A stretch of DNA of 23,877 nucleotides from positions 1 to 23,877 of the forward strand of contig DAOUAJ010000447.1 of assembly GCA_034433615.1 (NCBI GenBank). Reading direction: 5' to 3'. This DNA is from DAOUAJ01 sp034433615 (GTDB lineage Bacteria > Chloroflexota > Anaerolineae > DUEN01). The translations under genes were made by a program, and so were the position numbers. This document shows positions 16,227 to 22,953 of this stretch, piece after piece; position 1 is the stretch's first letter; the number at the start of each line of letters is the position of its first letter. A model generated the notes under the pieces. That model was given only the letters and a program-made list of their open reading frames with translations, was not told the DNA's origin and searched no databases.

Positions 16227-16707
16227 TCGCCGAACTGAAGGGGCGCGGCTATCCGGTTTACATCCCCGCGCCTCTGGACACCCTGGGCAATCCACTACCC
16301 GATGAGAAGGAGGGCTACGACCTGACCCTCATCACCTATCGGGAGATAAGCCAGACTAAGAGCCGGACCATCAGCAACTACTGGCTGGATGCCCTTTTGC
16401 CGGAGAACTTTCTTCTCATCAACAAGCGCGACGCAGACCGCCTGGGGTTGAGCCCGGGTGATCGGGTGAAGGTGGTCTTTCCCACCAATCCCAACGGCGA
16501 GTGGGACCTGAAGAACGGCCAGAAGGTGCCCATGATAGGCAAGGTGAAGGTGGTGCAGGGCATCCAGCCTGGGGTGATAGCCTTCTGCCTGGGCTATGGG
16601 CACTTCGCTTACGGGAGCATGGACATAGTCATAGATGGCCAGGTGATCAAGGCCGATGCCCGGCGGTCCAAGGGCGTGCATGCCAATGCCGCCATGCGGG
16701 TGGATCC
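16159..16707 (+). pseudogene. Chimeric remnant: 5' end of mobB joined to the 3' end of a second, TtrA-like Mo oxidoreductase
   Basis: One continuous frame (codons from 16163) reads first as the start of MobB, the GTPase that helps make molybdopterin guanine dinucleotide: IVSIVGKSKSGKTTLLEKLI with a complete Walker A motif. Near 16255 it becomes the C-terminal domain of a Mo oxidoreductase: LTLITYREISQTKSRTISN, then LGLSPGDRVKV, GQKVPMIGKV and GVIAFCLGYGHFAYG. The join is in frame, around GYPV/YIP, as left by a deletion that removed most of both genes. No usable start exists in this frame, because a TGA (16160-16162) directly precedes it. Dropping one A from CCCAATC would restore the ATG at 16159 as M-I-P-I-V-S. 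Around 16707 the oxidoreductase is cut again by a transposase fragment on the opposite strand. The TtrA-like assignment is from recognised C-terminal motifs. Confidence 0.8.
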
Positions 16708-17118
16708 TTACCTGCTGTACCCCTGGCCGATGGTGATGGGGCGGTTGCCTGGCACCGACGTCGGCTGGTGTTCGACCGTGCGCCCCTTCAGCGTCGGTGA
16801 GGATACCCGTGGCCAAGCGGTGTGATCCCCGGCCAGGATGGGGCGGGCACTCGTCGGTATCTGCCCCACGTACAGCCGCAGCAGGGCTTTGCGATCCGGT
16901 CGTCCGTCCTGCAACGCTTCGTAGCCACTGGACCACTTGCGACGGAAGGCCGGTGACAAGGTCAGCTCTACGAAGGAGTTGACCCTGGACATCAGGATGA
17001 CCGCATCCGTCAGCTCGAACAACGCATCTCTGGCGTTACCGAGCCGGGTATAGGCTGCCGTACGGAACTCGATCAGGTTGTTAAGCTGCACATTGGCAGC
17101 GGAGGTTTGTTCGTTCAT
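16708..17118 (-). pseudogene. N-terminal fragment of a DDE transposase (IS701-like)
   Basis: Read from the ATG at 17118, 136 residues resemble the beginning of a large DDE transposase: FRTAAYTRLGNARDALFELT, then the catalytic-aspartate region RPILAGDHTAWPRVSSPTLK and GNRPITIGQGYS. The frame stops three codons after GQGYS, where sequence of the truncated Mo oxidoreductase begins in antisense. About the last two thirds of the transposase are missing. The upstream end is kept, including a GGAGG next to the ATG and a leader running to the 29-bp repeat at 17189-17217, which may be the IS end. The plus-strand continuation of the oxidoreductase frame over this stretch is antisense noise. Confidence 0.75.
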
Positions 17119-17188
17119 ACCTCCGTTTTATTACCAACCGGCGATTCGCGCAAATCGCACATCGCTACTGAATTAGTCTAAACTCCAG

Positions 17189-17217
17189 TGAGCATACTGG
17201 CGCAGAAAACCTACCCT
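17189..17217 (+). repeat. 29-bp direct repeat, copy 2 (probable IS end)
   Basis: This is the second copy of the 29-bp sequence at 10615-10643, with one mismatch. It lies 71 bases upstream of the transposase fragment's start and ends one base before the stop codon of the ABC permease gene. It is well placed to be the outer end of the IS that left the fragment. Confidence 0.85.
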
Positions 17218-17218
17218 A

Positions 17219-18304
17219 TCATTCCCCTCGCAGCGTCTCGGCGACGCTCCAGCGCGCCGCTCGCCAGGCGGGGTACGCCCCGGCCAGCAGGCCGATGAGC
17301 AGCGTCAACCCCAGGGCGCTCGCCAGCAGCTCCAGGCTCACGACCGCCTCCAGGGTTATGCCCATTGCCTGCATGCGCACCCCGCGCAGGAAGATCAACG
17401 CTCCCACCATCGCCACGCCATACCCGGCGATCGCCACGGCCAGCGATTGGGCCAACACATAGGCCAGCACGCTCCTTCGCCCAAATCCCACCGCTCGCAG
17501 CACGGCGATCTCTCGCCGCCGCTGCCGCACCAGCGTGAACACCATATTCATGATCCCCAGCACCGCCGCCATCGCCACGATGACGGATACCAGCCGCAGC
17601 AACACAAACAGGCTCTCCGCCGCGCCCCGGAAACTCTCCCAAACCTGTCTCTCCGTCACCACGTCCAGATCCAGCCGCTCCTCGATTTTGCGAGCCAAAG
17701 CTGGGTCGGCTTCGATAGCGAAGGTTGAGGCAGACCCGACGGCGTTGAACAGCCGGGCGGCTTCATCGAAATCGAGCCACACCTCGCTGTCGGTGATCAG
17801 CCCAGTCTCGAACACCCCCTTGACGGTGAAACGTTTGCCCTGGTAAGTGAACGGGTCGCCCGGTTTCAGCCCGCGCGACTCGGCCACGTCCCGGCCTACC
17901 AACACCATTCCCCGGTCGCCCGGCGCCAGAGGCTCGCCGGCCACCATGCGGAAGCCGATCACGCTCCGGTAGTCCGCCAGCGGCACCCCGCGAAAGAGCA
18001 AGAGGTCGCCCGGCACCCGTTCACGAATCACGTAAATCTGGGGTACGGCCAGTCGAGCGCCCAGCCCCTTGAGCTGTTTCCTCACCCGCAAGGGCAGGTA
18101 GCTACCCCAGAAGCCGCTGGCCCCCTTGGGCAGGACCCGCATAGTGTCCGTCTCGGGCAGGGTCAAACTCTGGCCAACCCCGGCCGTGATCGCCCCCAGG
18201 GCCAGGAAGACGAGCAGCACGATCGCCACGCCCAGCACCAGCCCGACCGTGGTTCGGCGTCGGGTCAGAAGTTCACGAACGCCCAGAGGGATCATGGCAA
18301 CCAT
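17219..18304 (-). CDS. MacB/FtsX-type ABC transporter permease (second of two)
   Basis: A 361-residue permease. The ATG at 18304 follows AAGGGG; a second ATG lies three codons on. The much longer upstream open frame (to 18985) is an alternate-frame reading of the preceding permease gene and is rejected. The protein has an N-terminal membrane helix (about residues 18-42) and a large extracytoplasmic MacB_PCD-like domain. Three C-terminal membrane helices form the FtsX domain, with the typical segment RQRRREIAVLRAVGFGRR between the first two. It ends AETLRGE. With the ATPase, HlyD-like adaptor and other permease on the same strand it forms a MacAB-like efflux or lipid/lipoprotein-handling system. 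Its stop codon directly abuts the IS-end repeat at 17217. Confidence 0.9.
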   Translation of the reverse strand: MVAMIPLGVRELLTRRRTTVGLVLGVAIVLLVFLALGAITAGVGQSLTLPETDTMRVLPKGASGFWGSYLPLRVRKQLKGLGARLAVPQIYVIRERVPGDLLLFRGVPLADYRSVIGFRMVAGEPLAPGDRGMVLVGRDVAESRGLKPGDPFTYQGKRFTVKGVFETGLITDSEVWLDFDEAARLFNAVGSASTFAIEADPALARKIEERLDLDVVTERQVWESFRGAAESLFVLLRLVSVIVAMAAVLGIMNMVFTLVRQRRREIAVLRAVGFGRRSVLAYVLAQSLAVAIAGYGVAMVGALIFLRGVRMQAMGITLEAVVSLELLASALGLTLLIGLLAGAYPAWRAARWSVAETLRGE

Positions 18305-18326
18305 AGCCCCTTCACTCTGTTCAGTG

Positions 18327-18369
18327 CCCCAGACCCGAAGGGTTTTTGGGAAACCCTTCGGGTCTGGGG
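18327..18369. repeat. 43-base perfect hairpin repeat between the permease genes
   Basis: The arms CCCCAGACCCGAAGGGTTT (18327-18345) and its exact complement (18351-18369) are separated by a 5-base loop TTGGG. There is no U-run of the kind expected for a strong intrinsic terminator on either side. It looks like a dispersed palindromic element inserted in an operon; a transcript-stabilising or attenuating effect is possible. Confidence 0.85.
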
Positions 18370-18384
18370 GCGGCTCAGGGTAAG

Positions 18385-19509
18385 CTACACGGCTCGTAAG
18401 GATTCCACCACCGGCGTCGCTGCCGCGCTCCGCGCCGGCCACCAGGCCCCCACCAGGCTCAGCAAGGCTGTGAAGCCGGCGGACAAGAGGATCGTCCGCA
18501 GAGTCAGGATCGGCCTCAAGGGGATGGAAACGAAGCTGACTGCCGAACTGGCGGTCAACCACGCGACCACGCCCGCTCCCACGACCAACCCCACCGTGTA
18601 CCCTGCCGCCGTGAGGATCAGCCCCTCCAGCAGATAGATCCCTGCCACCTCCCACTGCGAAACCCCGATCGCCTTCAGTATCCCGATCTCTCGCGTCTTC
18701 TCGGCTGTGGTCATGCTCATCACGTTGAAGATGCCGAAGATAATCACCAGCAACGCTAACAGCGAGATGGCCCGCATGGTCTGTTCCACCTGGCTGAAAG
18801 ATCGGTTCATCTTGTCGTACACGGATTTCTCCTGGCTCACGTCCACCTGCCGGGCGATGCTGCGATTTTCTCGCAGCGATCGCTCCAGGGCTAACAGGTC
18901 CTGCCCCGGCTCCGCCTGCACCACCACGATGGAGTAGCTCCCTGGCCGGCCAAAGAGCCGCTCTCCGTCCTCCAACGTCAGCCACAGTTCCGTGCTCAGC
19001 ACCCCGGGTGCACGGAAGATGCCGGCGATCTGTAAATCGGTGCCGGCGATCTCCACCGTGTCCCCCGGCTGCCAGCCATTGAGCTGTGCCAGATATTCGC
19101 CAGCGATGACATAATCGCCCCGCTGCAGCCCCTCCCCTGCGATGATCTGCGCTTTTTCCACTACCTGGTACGTGTCCAGCGGCACAGTGCGCACCAGCGT
19201 GAGGCGATCATTGACCTGAAGCACCAGGTGCAGCATGGGGGCCACGTAGGCCACGCCGGGCCAGCGCCTGAGCCGGGCCACCAGACCGGCGGGGATGTTC
19301 CCCTGGCAAAAGTCAACAACCCCTTTGTCCACCAGAGCCAGGTTGCGTGAGGACCCCTCTGTATTGCCGACGACCCGCCCCATGCCGGTAGCGGCGGCGA
19401 ACAGGATCACAAAGACTGCCACGACCACAGCCACGCCGGCGATGGTGAGCGCGCTGCGCAGCCGGTAATGGCGAAGGTCCTCCAGAGCGATGTGCGCATA
19501 GCGGAACAC
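18385..19509 (-). CDS. MacB/FtsX-type ABC transporter permease (first of two)
   Basis: A 374-residue permease with the same plan as its neighbour. An N-terminal membrane helix lies in LRSALTIAGVAVVVAVFVIL, followed by an extracytoplasmic MacB_PCD-like domain. A C-terminal FtsX domain has three helices and the coupling segment TTAEKTREIGILKAIGVSQ. It ends VVESLRAV. I prefer the GTG at 19509, which has GGGAGAG at proper spacing; the longer reading starts from a TTG at 19530. The two permeases are not near-identical, so they may form a heterodimer. Between this gene and the HlyD-like gene lies a nucleotidyltransferase gene on the other strand, so transcription from the ATPase promoter must cross it in antisense. 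Confidence 0.9.
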   Translation of the reverse strand: MFRYAHIALEDLRHYRLRSALTIAGVAVVVAVFVILFAAATGMGRVVGNTEGSSRNLALVDKGVVDFCQGNIPAGLVARLRRWPGVAYVAPMLHLVLQVNDRLTLVRTVPLDTYQVVEKAQIIAGEGLQRGDYVIAGEYLAQLNGWQPGDTVEIAGTDLQIAGIFRAPGVLSTELWLTLEDGERLFGRPGSYSIVVVQAEPGQDLLALERSLRENRSIARQVDVSQEKSVYDKMNRSFSQVEQTMRAISLLALLVIIFGIFNVMSMTTAEKTREIGILKAIGVSQWEVAGIYLLEGLILTAAGYTVGLVVGAGVVAWLTASSAVSFVSIPLRPILTLRTILLSAGFTALLSLVGAWWPARSAAATPVVESLRAV

Positions 19510-19586
19510 GGGCCATCTCTCCCAGGTCAATCAGTGTTCAGCCATCAATGGTCAGTGCCGTAGCACCCTAAATCGCCGAACTTGCC

Positions 19587-19615
19587 TTGCCACTCTTGCC
19601 TGACTGGCGTATAAT
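19587..19615 (+). promoter_or_regulatory. Sigma70-type promoter of the nucleotidyltransferase gene
   Basis: TTGCCA (19587-19592) and TATAAT (19610-19615) are separated by 17 bases. Transcription would begin near 19622, about 26 bases before the ATG. The promoter lies divergently just upstream of the first permease gene. Confidence 0.75.
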
Positions 19616-19647
19616 TTGAAGAGTGTTGGATCGAGGAAGGATGCGCG

Positions 19648-19980
19648 ATGCAGTACGAACAGCTTCTCCAGGTTTTCCGCCAACGTTTGTTGGACGCCTT
19701 ACCTGCAGAAATCTCTCGGATCATCCTCTTTGGCTCCCGGGCTCGCGGCGATGCTACTCCAGACTCGGACTTCGATCTCCTGATCCTGGTGCGTGACAAC
19801 ACGTCTTCGACCGTTGAACGAGCTCGCCAAATCCGCTACGAAGTGATGGCACAGCATAACTTCATGCCACTTTTGTCGCTGGTCATCCTAGACGAGCACC
19901 AGCATGCCGAGCTCAAGTCGCATGGCTCTGGTTTCTTGCGGAACGTTGAGCGGGAGGGCATTACGCTGTGGCCAACTTGA
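19648..19980 (+). CDS. Minimal nucleotidyltransferase (MNT domain), orphan
   Basis: A 110-residue protein with the MNT fold: GSRARGDATPDSDFDLLIL carries the GS-x3-G and DxD-type catalytic motifs. The length is typical of stand-alone MNT proteins. Members of this group act as antitoxins by adding AMP to a HEPN RNase partner (MntA-HepT), and others are of unknown role. No HEPN gene lies next to it: upstream is the divergent permease, and downstream the HlyD-like gene converges with a 4-base gap. It has its own promoter. It interrupts the ABC operon on the opposite strand, which suggests later insertion. Loss or displacement of a HEPN partner is possible. Confidence 0.88.
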   Translation: MQYEQLLQVFRQRLLDALPAEISRIILFGSRARGDATPDSDFDLLILVRDNTSSTVERARQIRYEVMAQHNFMPLLSLVILDEHQHAELKSHGSGFLRNVEREGITLWPT

Positions 19981-19984
19981 GCAT

Positions 19985-21325
19985 CTAGCTGATTTCCACG
20001 TACGCGGTCATCCCCCAGCGCATGGCTACATCCCGCTCCTCCAAAGCCACCGTCACTTTGTAGTTTGTGCCGCCCTGATCTACGCTGGCAGCAGGGGCGA
20101 TCGCTGTCACCCGCCCACGGAAGGTACGCCCCGGCAGGGCATCCAGCGTGACCACCACCGGCGCGCCGACCCGGACCCGCGCCACGTCTTCCTCGCTCAG
20201 ATCGTCCGTCTCCACCTGCAAAGCGCTCAAGTCGCCCAAGAGAAGCACTGGCTGACCGGGCAACACAACCTCGCCCACCCGCACCTCCAGGCGTGCCACA
20301 GCACCGGCGAAGGGCGCCGTAAGGACCGCCTGTTCCAGGCGAGCCTGGGCCTGTTGTAGCGTAGCCTGAGCCGCTTCCACGCGCGCCTGCGCTGCGGCCA
20401 GTTCTTCGGCCGTGGCGCCTGCCTGCAACCGGGCCAGTTGGGCGCGGGCCTGATCCGCCCGCGCCTGGGCCGCCGCCAATTCTTCAGACGGCGCGCCGGC
20501 TTTGAGCAGGGCCAACTGCGCCCGGGCCTGATCCACGCGGGCCTGGGCCGCGGCGATCTCCTCCGGGGTCGCACCGCGAACCAGCGCCTCGTAGGTGGCT
20601 TTGGCTGCCAGATAGTCGGACGTGGCTTGTTCCAGAGCCACGGCCTCGGGCCTGGCCGAGATGTCGGGCATCCAGGCCACCTTATCGTAGGCAGCCTGCG
20701 CCGCGCTCACCACGGCAGCCGCCTTGTTCATCGCGGCTTGGGCCGCCGCGATCTCCTCTGGCTTTGGCTCGCTGCGGAGACGAGCCAGCTCAGCCTCGGC
20801 TGCCCGCACTTGCGCCTCGGCCGCTGCGATCTCCTCTGGACGCGCGCCGGCTGCCAGCCGGGCCAGCTCGGCCTCGGCTGCCCGCACGGCCGCCTCGGCA
20901 GCGGCGATCTCCTGCGCCGTAGCCCCGGCCTTGAGTCGCGTCAGCTCCGCCCGGGCCGTGTCGAAAGCCGCCTGGGCCTGATGCACCGCGTGGGAGAGCT
21001 CCTTCCCATCCAGCCGTGCCAGTACATCTCCGGCTCGAACCTGGTCCCCTTCGGTCACCAACACCTCGGCCACACGCCCACCCAGAGAAAAGCTGAGCCG
21101 GGCCCAGCGGGCAGGCACCAGCGTCCCTGAAGCGGTGACCACGTCCGGTTGGGCTTCGGTCTGTACAACCGCCTGCGATGCCGATGTGAGCGGAGATGAC
21201 TTGAGCCGTTCCGCCGGGCGATTGAAACCCTCACTGCCGGCGTTGGCCCGGGTGTAGACCGCTACAGCCGCAACCAGCACAGCCACGGCTCCCAGCACCA
21301 CCAGCCTTCGAGTGCTCGCACTCAT
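19985..21325 (-). CDS. HlyD/MacA-like periplasmic adaptor protein with expanded coiled coil
   Basis: A 446-residue membrane-fusion/adaptor protein for the ABC system. The ATG at 21325 overlaps the stop of the ATPase gene as ATGA. There is one N-terminal membrane helix (about residues 8-27), followed by the first half of the lipoyl-like domain (about 60-112: RWARLSFSLGGRVAEVLVTE, then GDVLARLDGKEL). A long coiled coil covers about residues 113-330, and the second lipoyl half with beta barrel follows (APFAGAVARLEVRVGEVVLPG, then VTLDALPGRTFRGRVTAIAP). The coiled coil is built from at least six copies of a near-identical unit resembling A-G-A-x-x-E-E-I/L-A-A-A-x-A-x-V-x-x-A, so it has grown by tandem duplication. 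The lipoyl halves are complete, so the adaptor should be functional. Confidence 0.92.
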   Translation of the reverse strand: MSASTRRLVVLGAVAVLVAAVAVYTRANAGSEGFNRPAERLKSSPLTSASQAVVQTEAQPDVVTASGTLVPARWARLSFSLGGRVAEVLVTEGDQVRAGDVLARLDGKELSHAVHQAQAAFDTARAELTRLKAGATAQEIAAAEAAVRAAEAELARLAAGARPEEIAAAEAQVRAAEAELARLRSEPKPEEIAAAQAAMNKAAAVVSAAQAAYDKVAWMPDISARPEAVALEQATSDYLAAKATYEALVRGATPEEIAAAQARVDQARAQLALLKAGAPSEELAAAQARADQARAQLARLQAGATAEELAAAQARVEAAQATLQQAQARLEQAVLTAPFAGAVARLEVRVGEVVLPGQPVLLLGDLSALQVETDDLSEEDVARVRVGAPVVVTLDALPGRTFRGRVTAIAPAASVDQGGTNYKVTVALEERDVAMRWGMTAYVEIS

Positions 21326-22179
21326 CGGTTCACCTCCTCGATCTGAGCAGGGGTGCCGAGGTGCGGAGGAGACAGGGAGACAAGGAGAGAGGGAGAGGGG
21401 GAGACCGTCTCCTTGTCTCCTCCTCTCCCGTGCTCCCCTGCTCCCCTGTCCCTCCGTTCCTCCCTCACGATCTGCCCATCCTTGAGATAAATGGTGCGCG
21501 TGCCCCGCTGCCCCACGACCGGATCGTGAGTGACGACGATGATGGTGAGGCCCAGCGAGCGGTTCAGGTCCCAGAGCAAATCCACGACCTGCTGGCTGGC
21601 GACCGAATCCAGGTCGCCGGTGGGCTCATCGGCCAGGATCAGACGCCGGCCTGTCCTGAGCAGAGTCGAAGGATTGGCAACGATGGCCCGGGCGATGGCC
21701 ACCCGCTGCTGCTCCCCGCCGGAGAGCTCGGCCGGCTTGTGCCGCAGGCGGTCGCCTAGGCCGACCATCTCCAACACCGCCTGGGCCATCCGCCGCCGGG
21801 CCGGACGTGGGTAGTTGAGGGCGACCAGGGGGAGCTCCACATTCTCCAGCGCCGTCAGCGTCGGCAGCAGGTTATAGAATTGGAACACGAACCCCACTTT
21901 CTCCCGCCGGAAGCGCGTTAGGGCCTCTTCGTCCAGAGCGCTCAGTTCCAGCCCGTCCACGAACACCTGGCCGGCCGTGGGCCGATCAATGCCGCCGATG
22001 AGGTGCAACAGGGTGGATTTGCCACACCCCGAAGGCCCCATCACAGTGAGGAACTCTCCCTCGGCGACGGTCAGATCCACCCCGCGCAGGGCCTCCACCG
22101 TCTCCTGACCACGATGGTAGGTTTTGCGCAGGTTCTCAATCCGGATGAGCACGTTCGTCTCCTTCGAAGGGCTAACCAT
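21322..22179 (-). CDS. MacB/LolD-type ABC transporter ATPase
   Basis: A 285-residue ATPase starting at the ATG at 22179 behind GGGAGGGAC. It has Walker A GPSGCGKST (residues 48-56), Q loop FQFYNLLPTL, signature LSGGEQQRVAIARA, Walker B LILADEP, the D loop and H loop VVTHDP. Two oddities come from repeats. About eight residues (TLLRTGRR, from about 172) are inserted between the signature helix and Walker B; they are encoded by a known-looking dispersed repeat. The last 45 or so residues (rich in R, G, S, P) are encoded by a GTCTCC-type low-complexity tract instead of family sequence. It is first of the minus-strand efflux operon and overlaps the adaptor gene by ATGA. Efflux of an antibiotic or lipid, or lipoprotein sorting, cannot be told apart. 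Confidence 0.93.
   Translation of the reverse strand: MVSPSKETNVLIRIENLRKTYHRGQETVEALRGVDLTVAEGEFLTVMGPSGCGKSTLLHLIGGIDRPTAGQVFVDGLELSALDEEALTRFRREKVGFVFQFYNLLPTLTALENVELPLVALNYPRPARRRMAQAVLEMVGLGDRLRHKPAELSGGEQQRVAIARAIVANPSTLLRTGRRLILADEPTGDLDSVASQQVVDLLWDLNRSLGLTIIVVTHDPVVGQRGTRTIYLKDGQIVREERRDRGAGEHGRGGDKETVSPSPSLLVSLSPPHLGTPAQIEEVNR
21355..21470. repeat. Low-complexity GTCTCC-type repeat forming the ATPase C-terminal tail
   Basis: The tract is built of short GGAGACA / CTCCCCTG units. It holds an inverted pair, GGAGACAAGGAGA (21376-21388) and its complement (21408-21420). The second arm matches 1068-1080. Read on the minus strand it encodes the non-conserved C-terminus of the ATPase. Confidence 0.75.
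21650..21672. repeat. Dispersed repeat of about 23 bp inside the ATPase gene
   Basis: On the minus strand it begins CCTTCGACTCTGC and ends CAGGACAGG. This resembles a short repeat (CTTCGAC...CTCAGGACAGG) seen scattered in many Chloroflexota-like genomes, from memory. It adds whole codons between the ABC signature and Walker B. Confidence 0.7.
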
Positions 22180-22323
22180 CGTCCCTCCCGCCCATCAGCA
22201 TCGCGCGTCAGTGGGAGCTGCAATAGCGCCAGATTGCCCATCTGGGGCTAGGCGAAAACCCCTATCTCGAGTGAAAACCGCTTGCTACTGGATCTTCGTC
22301 ACGATGAAGGCAGGCACGCCATC

Positions 22324-22352
22324 TTGACAAAAGTGAGATTTGGGCGTATACT
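22324..22352 (+). promoter_or_regulatory. Near-consensus sigma70 promoter of the metal-resistance operon
   Basis: TTGACA (22324-22329) and TATACT (22347-22352) are exactly 17 bases apart. Transcription should begin near 22359, inside the candidate operator that follows. The gap 22180-22323 back to the divergent ATPase gene shows nothing else recognisable. Confidence 0.85.
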
Positions 22353-22380
22353 TAGTATGCCCCTGGGGGGCATGGGCATA
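22348..22380 (+). promoter_or_regulatory. Candidate CsoR-family operator over the transcription start
   Basis: Three inverted repeats are stacked here: ATACT-T-AGTAT (22348-22358), ATGCCCC-TGG-GGGGCAT (22357-22373), and the outer pair TATGCCC (22356-22362) with GGGCATA (22374-22380). Inverted A/T-rich arms around a G/C tract are the usual form of CsoR/RcnR-family operators. A csoR-type gene is encoded in the same operon, so autoregulation is the natural reading. Confidence 0.72.
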
Positions 22381-22405
22381 TAACAGTGTCAGGAGCGACT
22401 TCACC

Positions 22406-22903
22406 ATGTCTGAGATTTGCTGCTGTCCACCCGAAGCGGGCAGTGCCCTTTGCGAACTGCCCATCCAGGCCGGCCGGCGTTCGCCGCGGCCCATCAGCAC
22501 CTGTCCCGAATGCAGGCAGGCTGGGAAACCGGTCCAGTTACAGACGGTTAAGGCTCTCCTGGGCGTCACCCTGCGTGCCATCGAGCCAGGAGATTACCTC
22601 TTTTGCCGCACTCCAGCCTGTCCGGTGGTCTATTTCCCCTCAGACGGCGCGCGAGTTTTCACTCGCGCGCAGGTTCGGGAGCGAGTCTATCAGAAAGAAC
22701 CCGATCAAGATGAGGTGTTCGTCTGCTATTGCTTCCGCCACACGGTGGGAGAGGTGCGCAGCCTCTCGCCCCAGGCGCGAGAGGAACTCATCCAAGACAT
22801 CCACGCGGGGATCCAAGCCGGGCAGTGTGCCTGCGAGCTGCGCAACCCGCAGGGATCGTGCTGTTTGGGGAACGTGCGCGAGCTGATCAAACGCCTGGGG
22901 TAA
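22406..22903 (+). CDS. CopZ-like Fe-S/Zn metallochaperone-type protein without HMA domain
   Basis: A 165-residue cysteine-rich protein starting at the ATG at 22406 (AGGAG ten bases upstream). It resembles the N-terminal part of the Archaeoglobus-type CopZ. A zinc-binding region has CPECRQAGKPV and the block YLFCRTPACPVVYF. A BFD-like [2Fe-2S] region has CYCFRHTVGEV and the late cysteines CAC...NPQGSCCLGNV. In the full-length relatives a copper-binding HMA domain follows at the C-terminus. Here it is absent, and an HMA protein is encoded two genes downstream instead. It is the first gene of the operon, 50 bases before csoR. A redox or metal-delivery role towards copper or mercury is inferred from the family and the neighbours. 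Confidence 0.85.
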   Translation: MSEICCCPPEAGSALCELPIQAGRRSPRPISTCPECRQAGKPVQLQTVKALLGVTLRAIEPGDYLFCRTPACPVVYFPSDGARVFTRAQVRERVYQKEPDQDEVFVCYCFRHTVGEVRSLSPQAREELIQDIHAGIQAGQCACELRNPQGSCCLGNVRELIKRLG

Positions 22904-22953
22904 CCTGCACGGACCTGGATACCGATCTACTCCAGAAAACGGGAGGAGGACCT

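Noticed and set aside
16708..16825. Plus-strand continuation of the Mo oxidoreductase frame
   Set aside because: This stretch is antisense to recognisable transposase sequence (GNRPITIGQGYS and upstream). The oxidoreductase similarity stops at about 16707.
18327..18369. Intrinsic terminator
   Set aside because: The stem is perfect but no T-run follows on either strand, and it lies between two genes of one operon.
17219..18985. Long 588-residue open frame ending in the second permease
   Set aside because: Its first 227 codons are an alternate-frame reading of the other permease gene, rich in G, R and A. The real permease starts at 18304 with its own ribosome-binding site.
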